Counted from the first letter of the stretch, positions 7,892 to 15,819 are shown. The stretch is DNA of 16,155 bases from an uncultured bacterium (GCA_903828035.1 CAIKKV010000199.1:1-16155); one strand, 5' to 3'. Program-made: numbers and translations. Notes: generated by a model not told the origin, from the letters alone.

Positions 7892-8859
7892 TCGCTTTCA
7901 TTCTCCGGGATAAACGGCACTTCGATCTCCTCCATGCCTTTCACATCCGTGCGGAGCGTCAAGACCTTCCCCTTCAGGCCCGCCGCCGCCCCGATTCCGC
8001 TGATCGCCACGCGATAGCCGTTCGAGCCCAGCGGCGCCACATCGGCGGTGATTTCCTTCTCCGGCGTTTCCACCCCCAGCAGCTGGAACGGTTTTCCGCC
8101 GCGCCTCTGGATCGCCACGTAACGCGTCGCGCCGCCGGCCGCGCCGCCCCGCAGCACCAGGGCCTGCGGCACCACCACCACCTCGCTGTCGAGCCGGGCC
8201 AAGACGGGCAGGTCCAGCCTCGGGTACCCGGGCAGATCGGTCAGCAGGATCACCCGGCCCGCCAGGGCGCCCTCCGGCAGCGGCGGCTGGATGTTGACCC
8301 AGAGCTTTCCGCTCGTGCCGTTCGACTCCGGCTCCCAGCGGGGAACCGCCCAGGACGCCGTCGCGGACAGGTTGGTCACATGAAACACGCCTCCGGTGAC
8401 GGACAGGATCCGCGCCATCAGCTCGCCGCCCCCCGCCGCGGCCACGGGGCCGAAATCAAGCCGGGGCGGGAAGGCCACCAGGGCGGCCGTGGCCGTGCCG
8501 GACAGCTGGATCGGGAAACAGGATTCGACCGGATCATCCGAAATCACGTAAACGCTCTTCTTCTGGGCCCCCAGCCGCCCGGCCAGGGAGAGCCGGACGG
8601 TCAGCTCGACGGCTTCGCCCGGCGGAATGATTTTGGACGAAAGCGCCGCGGTCGCCCCGCAGCAGGCCCGCACGCGCTGGATGGACAGCGGGGTTCCCCC
8701 CTCGTTCCGCAGCTGGAACACATGCTCCACATCCTGATGATTGGCCACCGTTCCAAAATCCCACACCCGCCCGTCACAGGCCAGGCGGGCGGGGCCGGCC
8801 CCCCAGGCCATCCCCGCCCAGGAGGCCAGGATCATCATCGTCCTCGTCATCATTCGCAT
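7888..8859 (-). CDS. DUF1573-containing exported protein
   Basis: A 323-aa exported protein with a DUF1573 (ASH-like immunoglobulin-fold) domain at about residues 28-125. Family marks are DFGTVANHQDVEHVFQLRNEG, PLSIQRVRACCG, IIPPGEAVELTV and a KKSVYVISDDP strand. The usual SCGCT core is replaced by ACCGAT, with adjacent cysteines C66-C67. Two weaker beta-sandwich repeats follow (from about 130 and about 235). A signal peptide is seen at residues 1-21 (MMILASWAGMAWGA); no lipobox precedes C28. ATG 8859 is chosen because AGGAG lies 7 nt upstream. Longer in-frame starts at 8874 and 8910 have poor or no Shine-Dalgarno, and the latter would overlap the preceding gene. It overlaps the DsbD-like gene by 4 nt. 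Role unknown; a periplasmic binding or assembly partner of the redox protein is inferred from coupling. Confidence 0.88.
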   Translation of the reverse strand: MRMMTRTMMILASWAGMAWGAGPARLACDGRVWDFGTVANHQDVEHVFQLRNEGGTPLSIQRVRACCGATAALSSKIIPPGEAVELTVRLSLAGRLGAQKKSVYVISDDPVESCFPIQLSGTATAALVAFPPRLDFGPVAAAGGGELMARILSVTGGVFHVTNLSATASWAVPRWEPESNGTSGKLWVNIQPPLPEGALAGRVILLTDLPGYPRLDLPVLARLDSEVVVVPQALVLRGGAAGGATRYVAIQRRGGKPFQLLGVETPEKEITADVAPLGSNGYRVAISGIGAAAGLKGKVLTLRTDVKGMEEIEVPFIPENESE

Positions 8860-8878
8860 AAGAAAACTCCTCATCACC

Positions 8879-10510
8879 CTATTCTGCCAGAGAGGATGGC
8901 CTGATTGCAACCGGCCGAATGGGCCCCGACCCGGGCGGATACGGCGTCCTGAAATAGAGCGGATGAGCCCGCTCCATCAGGCGCGCGCCCAGGGCCCGGT
9001 CCGGAAACTCCCACAGTTCGCCGGACTTCCCCTGGAACCGGTTTTGCAGGGGAATCCGGACAGGCGCGGCCGCCCCCGCCTCGCCGCGCAGACGCTCCGT
9101 CAGCTCGCGCTCGCGCCCCTGCAGCGCCAGCCAGAGAGTCCGCCGCCCGAACGCCGACCGCGGAACCCGCCCGTACGTCCGCACGGCGCCCCAGGGAAGC
9201 GCCTCCACGGCCAGCCGGCCGTCCGACAGGAATTGCAGCAGCGAGGCGTCCCAGTAATTCGCCAGGATCACCGCCCCGTGCGAGGCCAGCTCCGGCACGA
9301 GAAGGGCGCGCGCCTCGCGCAGCCGCTGATCGGCCAGCCGCGATTTCTCCAGCCGCGCCTCCCAGCGGGGCACGGCCGCCGCCAGCAGCCCCGCCCCCAG
9401 CGCCACCGCCGCCGCGTTCCGCCAGCCCGGCGCCGGCCAGAACCGGCCGCAGAGCCAGATTCCGGCGATGAACAACGTCAGCGCATACCGCCGCTGCTCC
9501 CCGTCGCGCGACAGCGACGGCACCAGGATCAGGGCGGCCAGGATCGCCAGCGACCCGAGCACCAGCGCGTGATCCAGCATCGAGGTCCGCGCGGGCTTTT
9601 TCCACAGCGTCCACATATACGCCGGCAGCACGGCCACCGCCCATAACAGGTACCGAAGCGGCTTGAGCGTCATCTCGGGCCGGATGCCGAAAATGCCGGG
9701 GAGCATATCGTTGAGCGTCACCTTCCACGACCGCACGATCTGCTCCCCCGTTCCCAGCGTGAGCGGCAGCTCAAAGGCCGAGGGCCAGTCGCCCGCCCGC
9801 CAAAACCGGTGGGCCAGCAGGGGGGCATAGCCGAGGGCCATGCCCAGCGCCGCGAGCGCCGCTCCCGCGGCGGCCGGGCGAAAGCCCTCCCGCCGCCATT
9901 CGCGGATCAGCAGCAGGCCGAGCAGCGGAAGCCCGTAGAAAATCATCTGCAGCCGCGAAATGTCGGCAAACCCGGTCGCCGCGCCCAGCACCAGCCAGTC
10001 CGCCGGCCGCGGCCGCGCCTCGATCCGGCTCCCGGCCCACAGCATGAGGCCAATCAAAAACAGGGACAGCTCCACGCCCGAGTTCTTGGCGTGATCGGCG
10101 ATAAAGGTCACGTTGCCCGCCGCGAGGAGGGCGACGGCCAGCGACGGCCAGAACACGCCCGCGCCGGCACTCCGCTGCGTGCGGCGGAAGGCGGCCAGCG
10201 CCAGCGCCAGGCCGCCGATCGAAAACAGCGAGCCGGCCAGCGCCAGCGCCAGCGCCGGGGCGGCGCCCGGCAGCAGGAGCCGCCAGAAGGCATACAGGTA
10301 CGGCGTCGGGGACAGCAGGTAATTCTGCCCGTAGACCAGGGTCGGCCAGTAATGGCGCTGGACGAGGTCCTCCCCCATCACGCCGAACACCGCCACATCC
10401 CCGTCCAGCGCCGCATAGGGCCGCCCCAGGAAGAGCGCCGCCAGGCCGGCCAGGAGCAGCAGCCCCGGCCCGGCCGAAGCGGAGGGGAAATCATGGTTGA
10501 AAATTTTCAG
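8879..10510 (-). CDS. GT-C fold membrane glycosyltransferase (ArnT/GT39-like), start non-canonical or displaced
   Basis: A polytopic membrane protein with about ten hydrophobic helices and a C-terminal soluble part (about residues 380-543), like lipid-linked-sugar glycosyltransferases of the GT-C/ArnT type. The first ATG/GTG/TTG in frame is GTG 10396, which would begin at V-A-V-F-G-V-M-G-E-D. The frame stays open upstream without a stop to 10615 and encodes a hydrophobic helix (GLLLLAGLAALFLG), then RPYAALDGDVAVFG. The first helix followed by an acidic loop is the hallmark catalytic loop of GT-C enzymes (here D36/D38), so the GTG start would delete it. A CTG at 10510 has AGGA 6 nt upstream and only 11 nt separate it from the upstream stop; I use it as the likely start. 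An ATG at 10494 is in the wrong frame. The active site would face the periplasm. Acceptor and donor are unknown. Confidence 0.82.
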   Translation of the reverse strand: MKIFNHDFPSASAGPGLLLLAGLAALFLGRPYAALDGDVAVFGVMGEDLVQRHYWPTLVYGQNYLLSPTPYLYAFWRLLLPGAAPALALALAGSLFSIGGLALALAAFRRTQRSAGAGVFWPSLAVALLAAGNVTFIADHAKNSGVELSLFLIGLMLWAGSRIEARPRPADWLVLGAATGFADISRLQMIFYGLPLLGLLLIREWRREGFRPAAAGAALAALGMALGYAPLLAHRFWRAGDWPSAFELPLTLGTGEQIVRSWKVTLNDMLPGIFGIRPEMTLKPLRYLLWAVAVLPAYMWTLWKKPARTSMLDHALVLGSLAILAALILVPSLSRDGEQRRYALTLFIAGIWLCGRFWPAPGWRNAAAVALGAGLLAAAVPRWEARLEKSRLADQRLREARALLVPELASHGAVILANYWDASLLQFLSDGRLAVEALPWGAVRTYGRVPRSAFGRRTLWLALQGRERELTERLRGEAGAAAPVRIPLQNRFQGKSGELWEFPDRALGARLMERAHPLYFRTPYPPGSGPIRPVAIRPSSLAE

Positions 10511-10521
10511 AAGCGATCCTG

Positions 10522-11586
10522 CTAAAGGTCGAATGTGTAGGCCATCACCGGCGCCTGAACCGGCCCGCCCCCGCCGGCCGCGCCATCCCGGCGGGTCAGC
10601 CGGAGAACCACGTCAGCCGTCTGGCGATCCTCGTAGAGCGAAAAGTGAGACAGGTCCAGCTGATCCGTGTCGCCTTCCCGCCGGGTGTCGATAACGTCCA
10701 GCGTCTCCATCTCCAGGCGCAGGGAGGCGGGGTCGACGCGGCCGATCACCAGCGGATAGCCCGGCCTGTCCTCCCGGGGGGCATCCGGGCAGATGATCCC
10801 GATCCAGTACCACTCGCCGGACGAGTGCCGGAACAAGCGGGAGGCGCTGCCGGGCGAGTAGAAGGGCGAGCCGTCCGAGAACGTCCAGGGCCAGGGCCGG
10901 CCCCAGCTGCGGCCGCCGTCGCTGGAAACGCTGAACCATTTGTAGCCCGCGTTCGGATCGGCGGCGCCGGCGCCGGCCGCCATGACCATCAGGATCCGGC
11001 CGTCCGGCATCTCGGCCAGGGCCGGCTCCCTCACTCCGCCTTGCGACTGCCCGGGCTTGATCCGCACCGGAGGCAGCCGCTTCCAGGTCAGCCGCCCATC
11101 CCCCTGCCAGCGCCCTTCCAATACGCCGGCCGCCGCGCACCCGGAGTCGCCGGCCTCGGCCACCGTGCACGGCACCAGCACGCGGCCGTCCTTCAGCGCC
11201 AGGGGCGTGTTGGAGGGCGAGAAAGAGAGCGACGCGTCGGCCCCTTCCGGCGCGACGGGCTCATCCACCGCCCACGTGCGGCCGCCGTCCTCCGACAGCC
11301 GGCAGCGGAGCGCCCCGGGGCCTGCCCCGCCCACCAGCACCAGCCGCGGGCCCACCGCCACCGGACTCACCCCGGACTCCCCGCCGGGCCCGGGGCCCGG
11401 CTCCCAGGCGCGGCCGTTGTCCGTGGAAAAAGCCAGCGAGACCGCCGCGGCGCCGGGGCTGGATTCCCCGCTCCAGCGGAACCGGATCATCTCCGCGCCC
11501 CGGGCGCGGGAGTAGGCGACGGTTTCAAATGCGGCAAACCGGGGATCGGCTTGCGCATACACCTGTTCAACGCGATTCAGCTTCAT
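10522..11586 (-). CDS. BNR/Asp-box six-bladed beta-propeller protein, sialidase-like
   Basis: A 354-aa protein with three Asp boxes (S-x-D-x-G-x-x-W): STDNGRAW (54-61), SEDGGRTW (98-105) and SSDGGRSW (221-228). These are typical of sialidase-fold propellers. A REPALAEMPDGRIL stretch (186-199) resembles the conserved blade of the BNR_2/exo-alpha-sialidase-like group common in PVC genomes. I see no F/YRIP motif and no signal peptide, so classical secreted sialidase activity is doubtful; it could be another glycosidase, a lyase or a sugar-binding propeller acting in the cytoplasm. The ATG has GGAGG about 7 nt upstream. It starts 15 nt after the GH106-like gene and ends about 11 nt before the proposed start of the transferase, so the three are probably co-transcribed. 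The fold call is sound; the activity is open. Confidence 0.83.
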   Translation of the reverse strand: MKLNRVEQVYAQADPRFAAFETVAYSRARGAEMIRFRWSGESSPGAAAVSLAFSTDNGRAWEPGPGPGGESGVSPVAVGPRLVLVGGAGPGALRCRLSEDGGRTWAVDEPVAPEGADASLSFSPSNTPLALKDGRVLVPCTVAEAGDSGCAAAGVLEGRWQGDGRLTWKRLPPVRIKPGQSQGGVREPALAEMPDGRILMVMAAGAGAADPNAGYKWFSVSSDGGRSWGRPWPWTFSDGSPFYSPGSASRLFRHSSGEWYWIGIICPDAPREDRPGYPLVIGRVDPASLRLEMETLDVIDTRREGDTDQLDLSHFSLYEDRQTADVVLRLTRRDGAAGGGGPVQAPVMAYTFDL

Positions 11587-11601
11587 GCCGCGCCTCCCGG
11601 C

Positions 11602-14600
11602 TTAACCTCTGCGCACCAGACGCCCTTTGCCGATCCAGCCCTGAGGCTGGGCCGGATACAACAGCTGCAGCCGGTTTCCCGCCGTGGAGCTGACGGTCAG
11701 CTCGAATGTGTTTTCCCCGGCGGCCAGCCCGGCCAGCGTCCACCGCCACGGCCCCCAGGCGAGCGTGCCCCGGTCCCGGCCGTTCACGGCCAGCCGCGCG
11801 CTGTCCATCACCTCGTCCAGCTCCAGCGACCAGCCGCCGGCCGCGGCCTCCGCCTCCGAAAGCGTCTCGGTCCAGCGGTAGGTCCCCTCGCCCATGTAAT
11901 GCGCAAGGCCCATCTCCAGCCAGCCCCTGGGCGACACCCGGGCGGCCTCCGCCTCCAGGACCGGCCGGCCCTTCGCCACGCGCACGCCGAAGGCGCCTTC
12001 GATCCAGACCATCGACAGGAGCCCTTCCATGGCGTTCCCGATATCGAACCGGAGCTCCACCGTGTTGCGGCCCCGGCGCAGATTGGCCAGGGGCAGGCGC
12101 AGCGGCGTGATCGTCATGCGCGGGAAGGTCAGGAGCTCCGACACCTTGCGCCCGTTGCAGACCACCTGGAAGCGGCCGCGCGCGCATCGCGGATCCAGCA
12201 CCAGCTCGGCCTTCTTCAGCGCGGACGCCGACTCGAACGTGAACGCATACCGGAGATCCGGCTCCGCCACCGTGCTGTCAACCGGCATCGCGCCGCCGAA
12301 ATTGCTGAACATTTCATGGGCCGTGAAGTCCTTGAACCGCTGCCAGAAGGGCTGCGGGTAGGGGCGGTCCTGGGGCGGGCGACCCTTGAGCGTGATCCGG
12401 CAGCGATCCAGCCGGAGCGCGTTCAGCCCCGCGCGCTCGAACGCCGCCCCGGCGCCGGCCGGCCGCGAAGCGGCGGCCCGCTTCGGCCGTGATGCGGCCT
12501 TGCCCAGGCTGAAGAGCCCGCACCCGTAAGCGGGCACGCTCCAGCGCACGCCGCCCTTGACCCGGTCCGCGTCGCCGTCGGCCAGCGCGGGGTCGGGATT
12601 CCACGCCGCGGCGCCGTCGTCCTCCAGCGTGAAGACCCGCGCCTCCCTGGCGATGTTCACCGCGAAGAGCCGCTCGGCGCCATCCTCGCCCTTGAAGCGG
12701 CGGACATAGCACTCCTTCGCCAGCGGGCCGCGCACGGCGGCCTGGGCCGGCAGGTTCTCGCGGCACCAGGCCAGCGTGGGCTCCCGCTCGCGCCGCACCT
12801 CCCCGCCCGGCATGGGGGCCTGGGCCAGGGCGCCGGCGGGCTCGACCAGCTTGGTGGGGCCCCCGCCGAACCAGACGACGCGGGTGCCCGAGTCGGCCGC
12901 CTCCAGAAGGCGGCGGAAAGCCGGGCCGGGCATGATGCCGCAGGCCGGCACCAGGATGGTCGTGTAGGTCCGCCGTCCGAACGTCAGCCCCCGGGATCCC
13001 GAGGCGGCTTCGGCCGCATCCGCGGCGTCCAGCGAATGGATGCCGACCTGCGCCTGCAGGCAGCGGAGCATCGTGCTCCACAGCGAGCGCCGCATGGGCA
13101 GCAGCGGCTTGGTGTCCATGCCCTGCCCCCAGATCCAGAAGGCGGTCACGTTGTCCAGCACCGCCACCTCGGCGGTCTCCACGCCGCCGTCCATGACGGC
13201 GTCGCACTGCTCCAGCCAGGCGTTCACCGCCCCGGTGCCGGGGAAAATGCTGGAGTTCGGGCCGTAGTCGGGCGGCGCCTCGAGATTGGTGACGCCGTCC
13301 AGCGAGTTCCAGAAGCCGTGCGTGTAAAACCGGTCCACGCCCAGCACCTTCTGCCACGCGTAGATCTGGCGCGTCTGGCGGGTGGTGACGATCCAATCGC
13401 CCAGCGCCTGCGATTCGCTGGCGGCGTAGCGGCGTCCCGACTGGCTCTTGATCGACCCCGCGCGCAGGCTGCCCATGTTCAAGGTGGGACAGGTTTCATC
13501 GCCCACGGCGGGGACGATCACATCGCACCCCGGAAAGGACATCTCCTTCATGATCGCCATGCAGCTCGGCAGGCAGCCCGTCTCCTGGACCGGGTCGTCC
13601 TCGGGCGAGAAATGGCCCGCCAGGTGGAGATTGTGGCGGTCGCACCAGGCGCGGTACGGCTTCACGAAGCCGCCCAGGAACCGCTCCATGATCCACTGGC
13701 GGTAGTCGATGCGCGTGCGCAGGGCGGCATCGTCCAGCGGCTCGCCGAACAGGCGGTGCACGTTCGCGAACAGGTCGTAGCCGAACCGCGCACGGAAGGA
13801 CGCGAACAGGTCCGCGGTGAACGGCGTGCCGCCGTGGGGCTTGGCCTCGTCCGTGAAAATGCCGGGGATGGTTGTCCCGAAATGGGAGCCAACGGCCTCG
13901 ACGTAGGGGTCCAGCCCCAGGCGCTGGAACACGCCGTAGGCGTCGGGGTGCAGCAGGTCGGGCAGGCTGCCCCAGGGCCCGTCGATGCCGCAGAACTGCT
14001 CGGTCACGGCGGCGAGGGCGTAGCCGGCCGGGACGGCGGGCACGCGCATGGCGTGGAACAGGCGCGTGGCGTTTCCCCGCACGCAGGAAAAGCGGGGGGT
14101 TTCCTCGTAGTAGTAGCGGCTGTCCCACTCGGTGGCGAACCAGTCGGCGCGGAGGGGCCCCACGGAGGCCGTCAGGTCCTTCGCGGGCAGGCCGGCCCTG
14201 AGGGGAGCCAGGCCCGCCCAGATGACGCGCTGGCGGCCGATGAACCACAGGTCGCCCGCCTTCAGCGCCGCGGGCTTCTCCACCCGGGCGAGGTAGCGCC
14301 CGCGCAGATCGGGCCGCTCGGCCATGACCAGCCCGCCGGCGGCGCCGCTCGGGTAGGGATCCTCGTCGTAGAGCCACAGCTTCATGTCCAGCCGGACCGC
14401 CTCGGCGACCAGCTCGCGGATCATGCCGAACCACTCGGTGCTGGCGAAGGGAACCAGGTTGCCCGCCCGCGGATGCATGGTCAGGGCCTTGATGCCCCCC
14501 GCGCGGCAGCGGCGCATGAAGGCCTTTTTCTCCTCGACGGTCGAGGCATCGCACAGCATCCAGAAGGGCATCAGCCCGCCGGGCACGCGTTCAACAGGAG

Positions 14601-14604
14601 GCAT
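11602..14604 (-). CDS. GH106-like glycoside hydrolase (alpha-L-rhamnosidase-like) with C-terminal beta-sandwich domains
   Basis: A 1000-aa protein. The N-terminal half is a TIM barrel resembling GH106 alpha-L-rhamnosidases: FWMLCDASTVEEKKAFM (14-30), GGIKALTMHPR (36-46), KLWLYDEDPYPSGAAGG (75-91) and FTDEAKP (250-256). ASESQALGDW (395-404) and THGFWNS (428-434) follow. E253 and E397 are candidate catalytic or metal-binding acids; this is inference by pattern, not alignment. A Rossmann-like or helper region (about 475-700) precedes an Ala/Arg/Pro linker (702-720). Two beta-sandwich regions follow (about 720-885 and 890-1000), the last with the ELDEVMDSARLAVNGRDRGTL-style sugar-binding jelly roll seen in GH2/GH106 proteins. 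There is no signal peptide, unusual for large rhamnosidases. ATG 14604 has AGGA 6 nt upstream and overlaps the amidohydrolase gene by 14 nt. Hydrolysis of a deoxyhexose or uronic-type linkage is plausible; the substrate is unproven. Confidence 0.82.
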   Translation of the reverse strand: MPPVERVPGGLMPFWMLCDASTVEEKKAFMRRCRAGGIKALTMHPRAGNLVPFASTEWFGMIRELVAEAVRLDMKLWLYDEDPYPSGAAGGLVMAERPDLRGRYLARVEKPAALKAGDLWFIGRQRVIWAGLAPLRAGLPAKDLTASVGPLRADWFATEWDSRYYYEETPRFSCVRGNATRLFHAMRVPAVPAGYALAAVTEQFCGIDGPWGSLPDLLHPDAYGVFQRLGLDPYVEAVGSHFGTTIPGIFTDEAKPHGGTPFTADLFASFRARFGYDLFANVHRLFGEPLDDAALRTRIDYRQWIMERFLGGFVKPYRAWCDRHNLHLAGHFSPEDDPVQETGCLPSCMAIMKEMSFPGCDVIVPAVGDETCPTLNMGSLRAGSIKSQSGRRYAASESQALGDWIVTTRQTRQIYAWQKVLGVDRFYTHGFWNSLDGVTNLEAPPDYGPNSSIFPGTGAVNAWLEQCDAVMDGGVETAEVAVLDNVTAFWIWGQGMDTKPLLPMRRSLWSTMLRCLQAQVGIHSLDAADAAEAASGSRGLTFGRRTYTTILVPACGIMPGPAFRRLLEAADSGTRVVWFGGGPTKLVEPAGALAQAPMPGGEVRREREPTLAWCRENLPAQAAVRGPLAKECYVRRFKGEDGAERLFAVNIAREARVFTLEDDGAAAWNPDPALADGDADRVKGGVRWSVPAYGCGLFSLGKAASRPKRAAASRPAGAGAAFERAGLNALRLDRCRITLKGRPPQDRPYPQPFWQRFKDFTAHEMFSNFGGAMPVDSTVAEPDLRYAFTFESASALKKAELVLDPRCARGRFQVVCNGRKVSELLTFPRMTITPLRLPLANLRRGRNTVELRFDIGNAMEGLLSMVWIEGAFGVRVAKGRPVLEAEAARVSPRGWLEMGLAHYMGEGTYRWTETLSEAEAAAGGWSLELDEVMDSARLAVNGRDRGTLAWGPWRWTLAGLAAGENTFELTVSSTAGNRLQLLYPAQPQGWIGKGRLVRRG

Positions 14605-15682
14605 GGTCGGTCCTTTCGGTCGCCGAGGGATCCGCCAGGCCGGGAATCCATTTCAGCGCGTTTTGGTAATAGATCTTGGCCAGCACCGGCTTCGGCAGGC
14701 CGATGCCGTGGATGTGCCAGCGGAGCCGGCCGAAGGTGCCGTCGTAATCGGGGCAGGCGAAATGCTCGTCGAAGGTTTCGAGGAACCGGAAATAGCAGCG
14801 GTACATGGCTTCCGAGGCGGGCATGTCGGAGCCGAAGAAGATCCGGTCCTGGTGGCGGATGAAAAACTCCCGGGCGCGGTACGGCTGCCGGCCGAACTCG
14901 TCGAGCCGGGCCGAAAAGTCGATGTTCACATTGGGGTTCTCGTCGAGCAGGCGGGTCACATAGGCGAGGTTCTCGGGCCAGCCGCCGCCGTGCGGAAGGA
15001 GGAAGGTGGTGCGGGGGTGGCGGCGGAAGAGCCGGTCGCGGCGCTCCAGCAGCTCGCGCTTGCGGGGGAACTTCGGGTCGGCGAAGGACCAGTCGGGATA
15101 CTTGATGAGCGAGTCGACGTGCTCGTTGCCGGGGGTGACGGGCTCGAAAAAGCCGGCGGGGTCGGACTGGTGCATGAGCACCGGCACGCCCAGGTCCGCG
15201 CAGGCCTCCCACACGGGGGCCAGGCCGGGATCGTCCGCCTTGACCAGGCTCCCGCTGCCGTCGCGGTACTTGAGCCCCAGCTCCTTGAGGATTTTCAGGC
15301 CGCGCGCGCCCCGGGCGACATGGTCGCGGAGCAGGTCCACCGTGCGGGCGGCAAAGGCGTTCACCTCCGTGAAGAGGGGCCGGTCGACGGGGGTGGAAAA
15401 GGTGGCGGTGGTGAAGCAGAAGAAGCGGCCGGGGTACGGCTGCGCGCAGTGGCGGGTGAAGTCGGACAGGTCGCCGGTTTCATAGCGGTAGCCACCGCCC
15501 GCGAACCGGATGAGCAGGTTGGCCGTCAGGTCGGCGTACGCCGCCACGCCGCAGGCGTCCATGACGCGAACCGTCTCCGGCACTTTGTCCCAGCCGCCCC
15601 ACAGATGGTTGTGGGCGTCGATGACCGGGAAGGCGGCCTTCTGCGGAACATGCTCGTCGCGCACCAGGTAACAGGTCGTCAT
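14591..15682 (-). CDS. Metal-dependent amidohydrolase_2 family protein (TIM-barrel hydrolase)
   Basis: A 363-aa amidohydrolase_2 (PF04909-type) TIM-barrel enzyme. Expected metal-site residues are visible: H24-x-H26 in VIDAHNHLWGG, H171 in PVLMHQSDP, H231 in FLLPHGGGW and D286 in FFGSDMP. K130 in GLKILKELGL is close to the position of the bridging lysine in some relatives. The family includes lactonases, decarboxylases and sugar-acid hydrolases; in a carbohydrate operon a lactonase or similar role is likely but not shown. There is no signal peptide. The ATG has AAGGA 7 nt upstream. It is the first gene of the eight-gene minus-strand run; its 3' end overlaps the GH106-like gene by 14 nt. Confidence 0.92.
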   Translation of the reverse strand: MTTCYLVRDEHVPQKAAFPVIDAHNHLWGGWDKVPETVRVMDACGVAAYADLTANLLIRFAGGGYRYETGDLSDFTRHCAQPYPGRFFCFTTATFSTPVDRPLFTEVNAFAARTVDLLRDHVARGARGLKILKELGLKYRDGSGSLVKADDPGLAPVWEACADLGVPVLMHQSDPAGFFEPVTPGNEHVDSLIKYPDWSFADPKFPRKRELLERRDRLFRRHPRTTFLLPHGGGWPENLAYVTRLLDENPNVNIDFSARLDEFGRQPYRAREFFIRHQDRIFFGSDMPASEAMYRCYFRFLETFDEHFACPDYDGTFGRLRWHIHGIGLPKPVLAKIYYQNALKWIPGLADPSATERTDHASC

Positions 15683-15705
15683 CGGCGTTTCCTTCGTATG
15701 ATGAC

Positions 15706-15734
15706 AGACTAGCGTAGCGGCACCTCCGGTTCAA
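15706..15734 (-). promoter_or_regulatory. Weak candidate promoter for the eight-gene operon
   Basis: On the minus strand TTGAAC (15734-15729) is followed after 17 nt by TAGTCT (15711-15706), about 23 nt before the ATG at 15682. The -35 is fair and the -10 poor. It is supported mainly by position upstream of the first gene. Confidence 0.28.
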
Positions 15735-15782
15735 TCCTTCGTTTCAGGCGCGCGCGATCAGGACAAACGCATCTACCCTGAT

Positions 15783-15799
15783 ACAGGATTGACTCCTGT
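15783..15799. promoter_or_regulatory. 17-bp perfect dyad, possible operator upstream of the operon
   Basis: ACAGGA (15783-15788) and TCCTGT (15794-15799) are exact inverse complements around a 5-nt centre. It lies about 50 nt upstream of the candidate -35 for the amidohydrolase operon, a reasonable place for a transcription-factor site. There is no T-run, so it is not a convincing terminator. No regulator gene is present in the window. Confidence 0.3.
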
Positions 15800-15819
15800 C
15801 GTGCAGGTTACGTGATGCG

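Noticed and set aside
10522..11586. Naming the BNR protein a sialidase outright
   Set aside because: Asp boxes show the propeller fold only; no F/YRIP motif, catalytic arginine triad or signal peptide could be established.
10645..12492. 615-codon plus-strand open frame opposite the BNR and GH106-like genes
   Set aside because: It crosses the boundary of two well-supported minus-strand genes and has shadow-type composition rich in Arg, Pro and Gln.
13036..14862. 608-codon plus-strand open frame opposite the GH106-like and amidohydrolase genes
   Set aside because: The opposite strand carries clear catalytic motifs; this frame shows none and runs across a gene boundary.
15720..15740. GGTTCAATCC resembles the T-loop of a tRNA
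   Set aside because: The flanking bases cannot form the 5-bp T-stem, and no acceptor, D or anticodon arm is present nearby.
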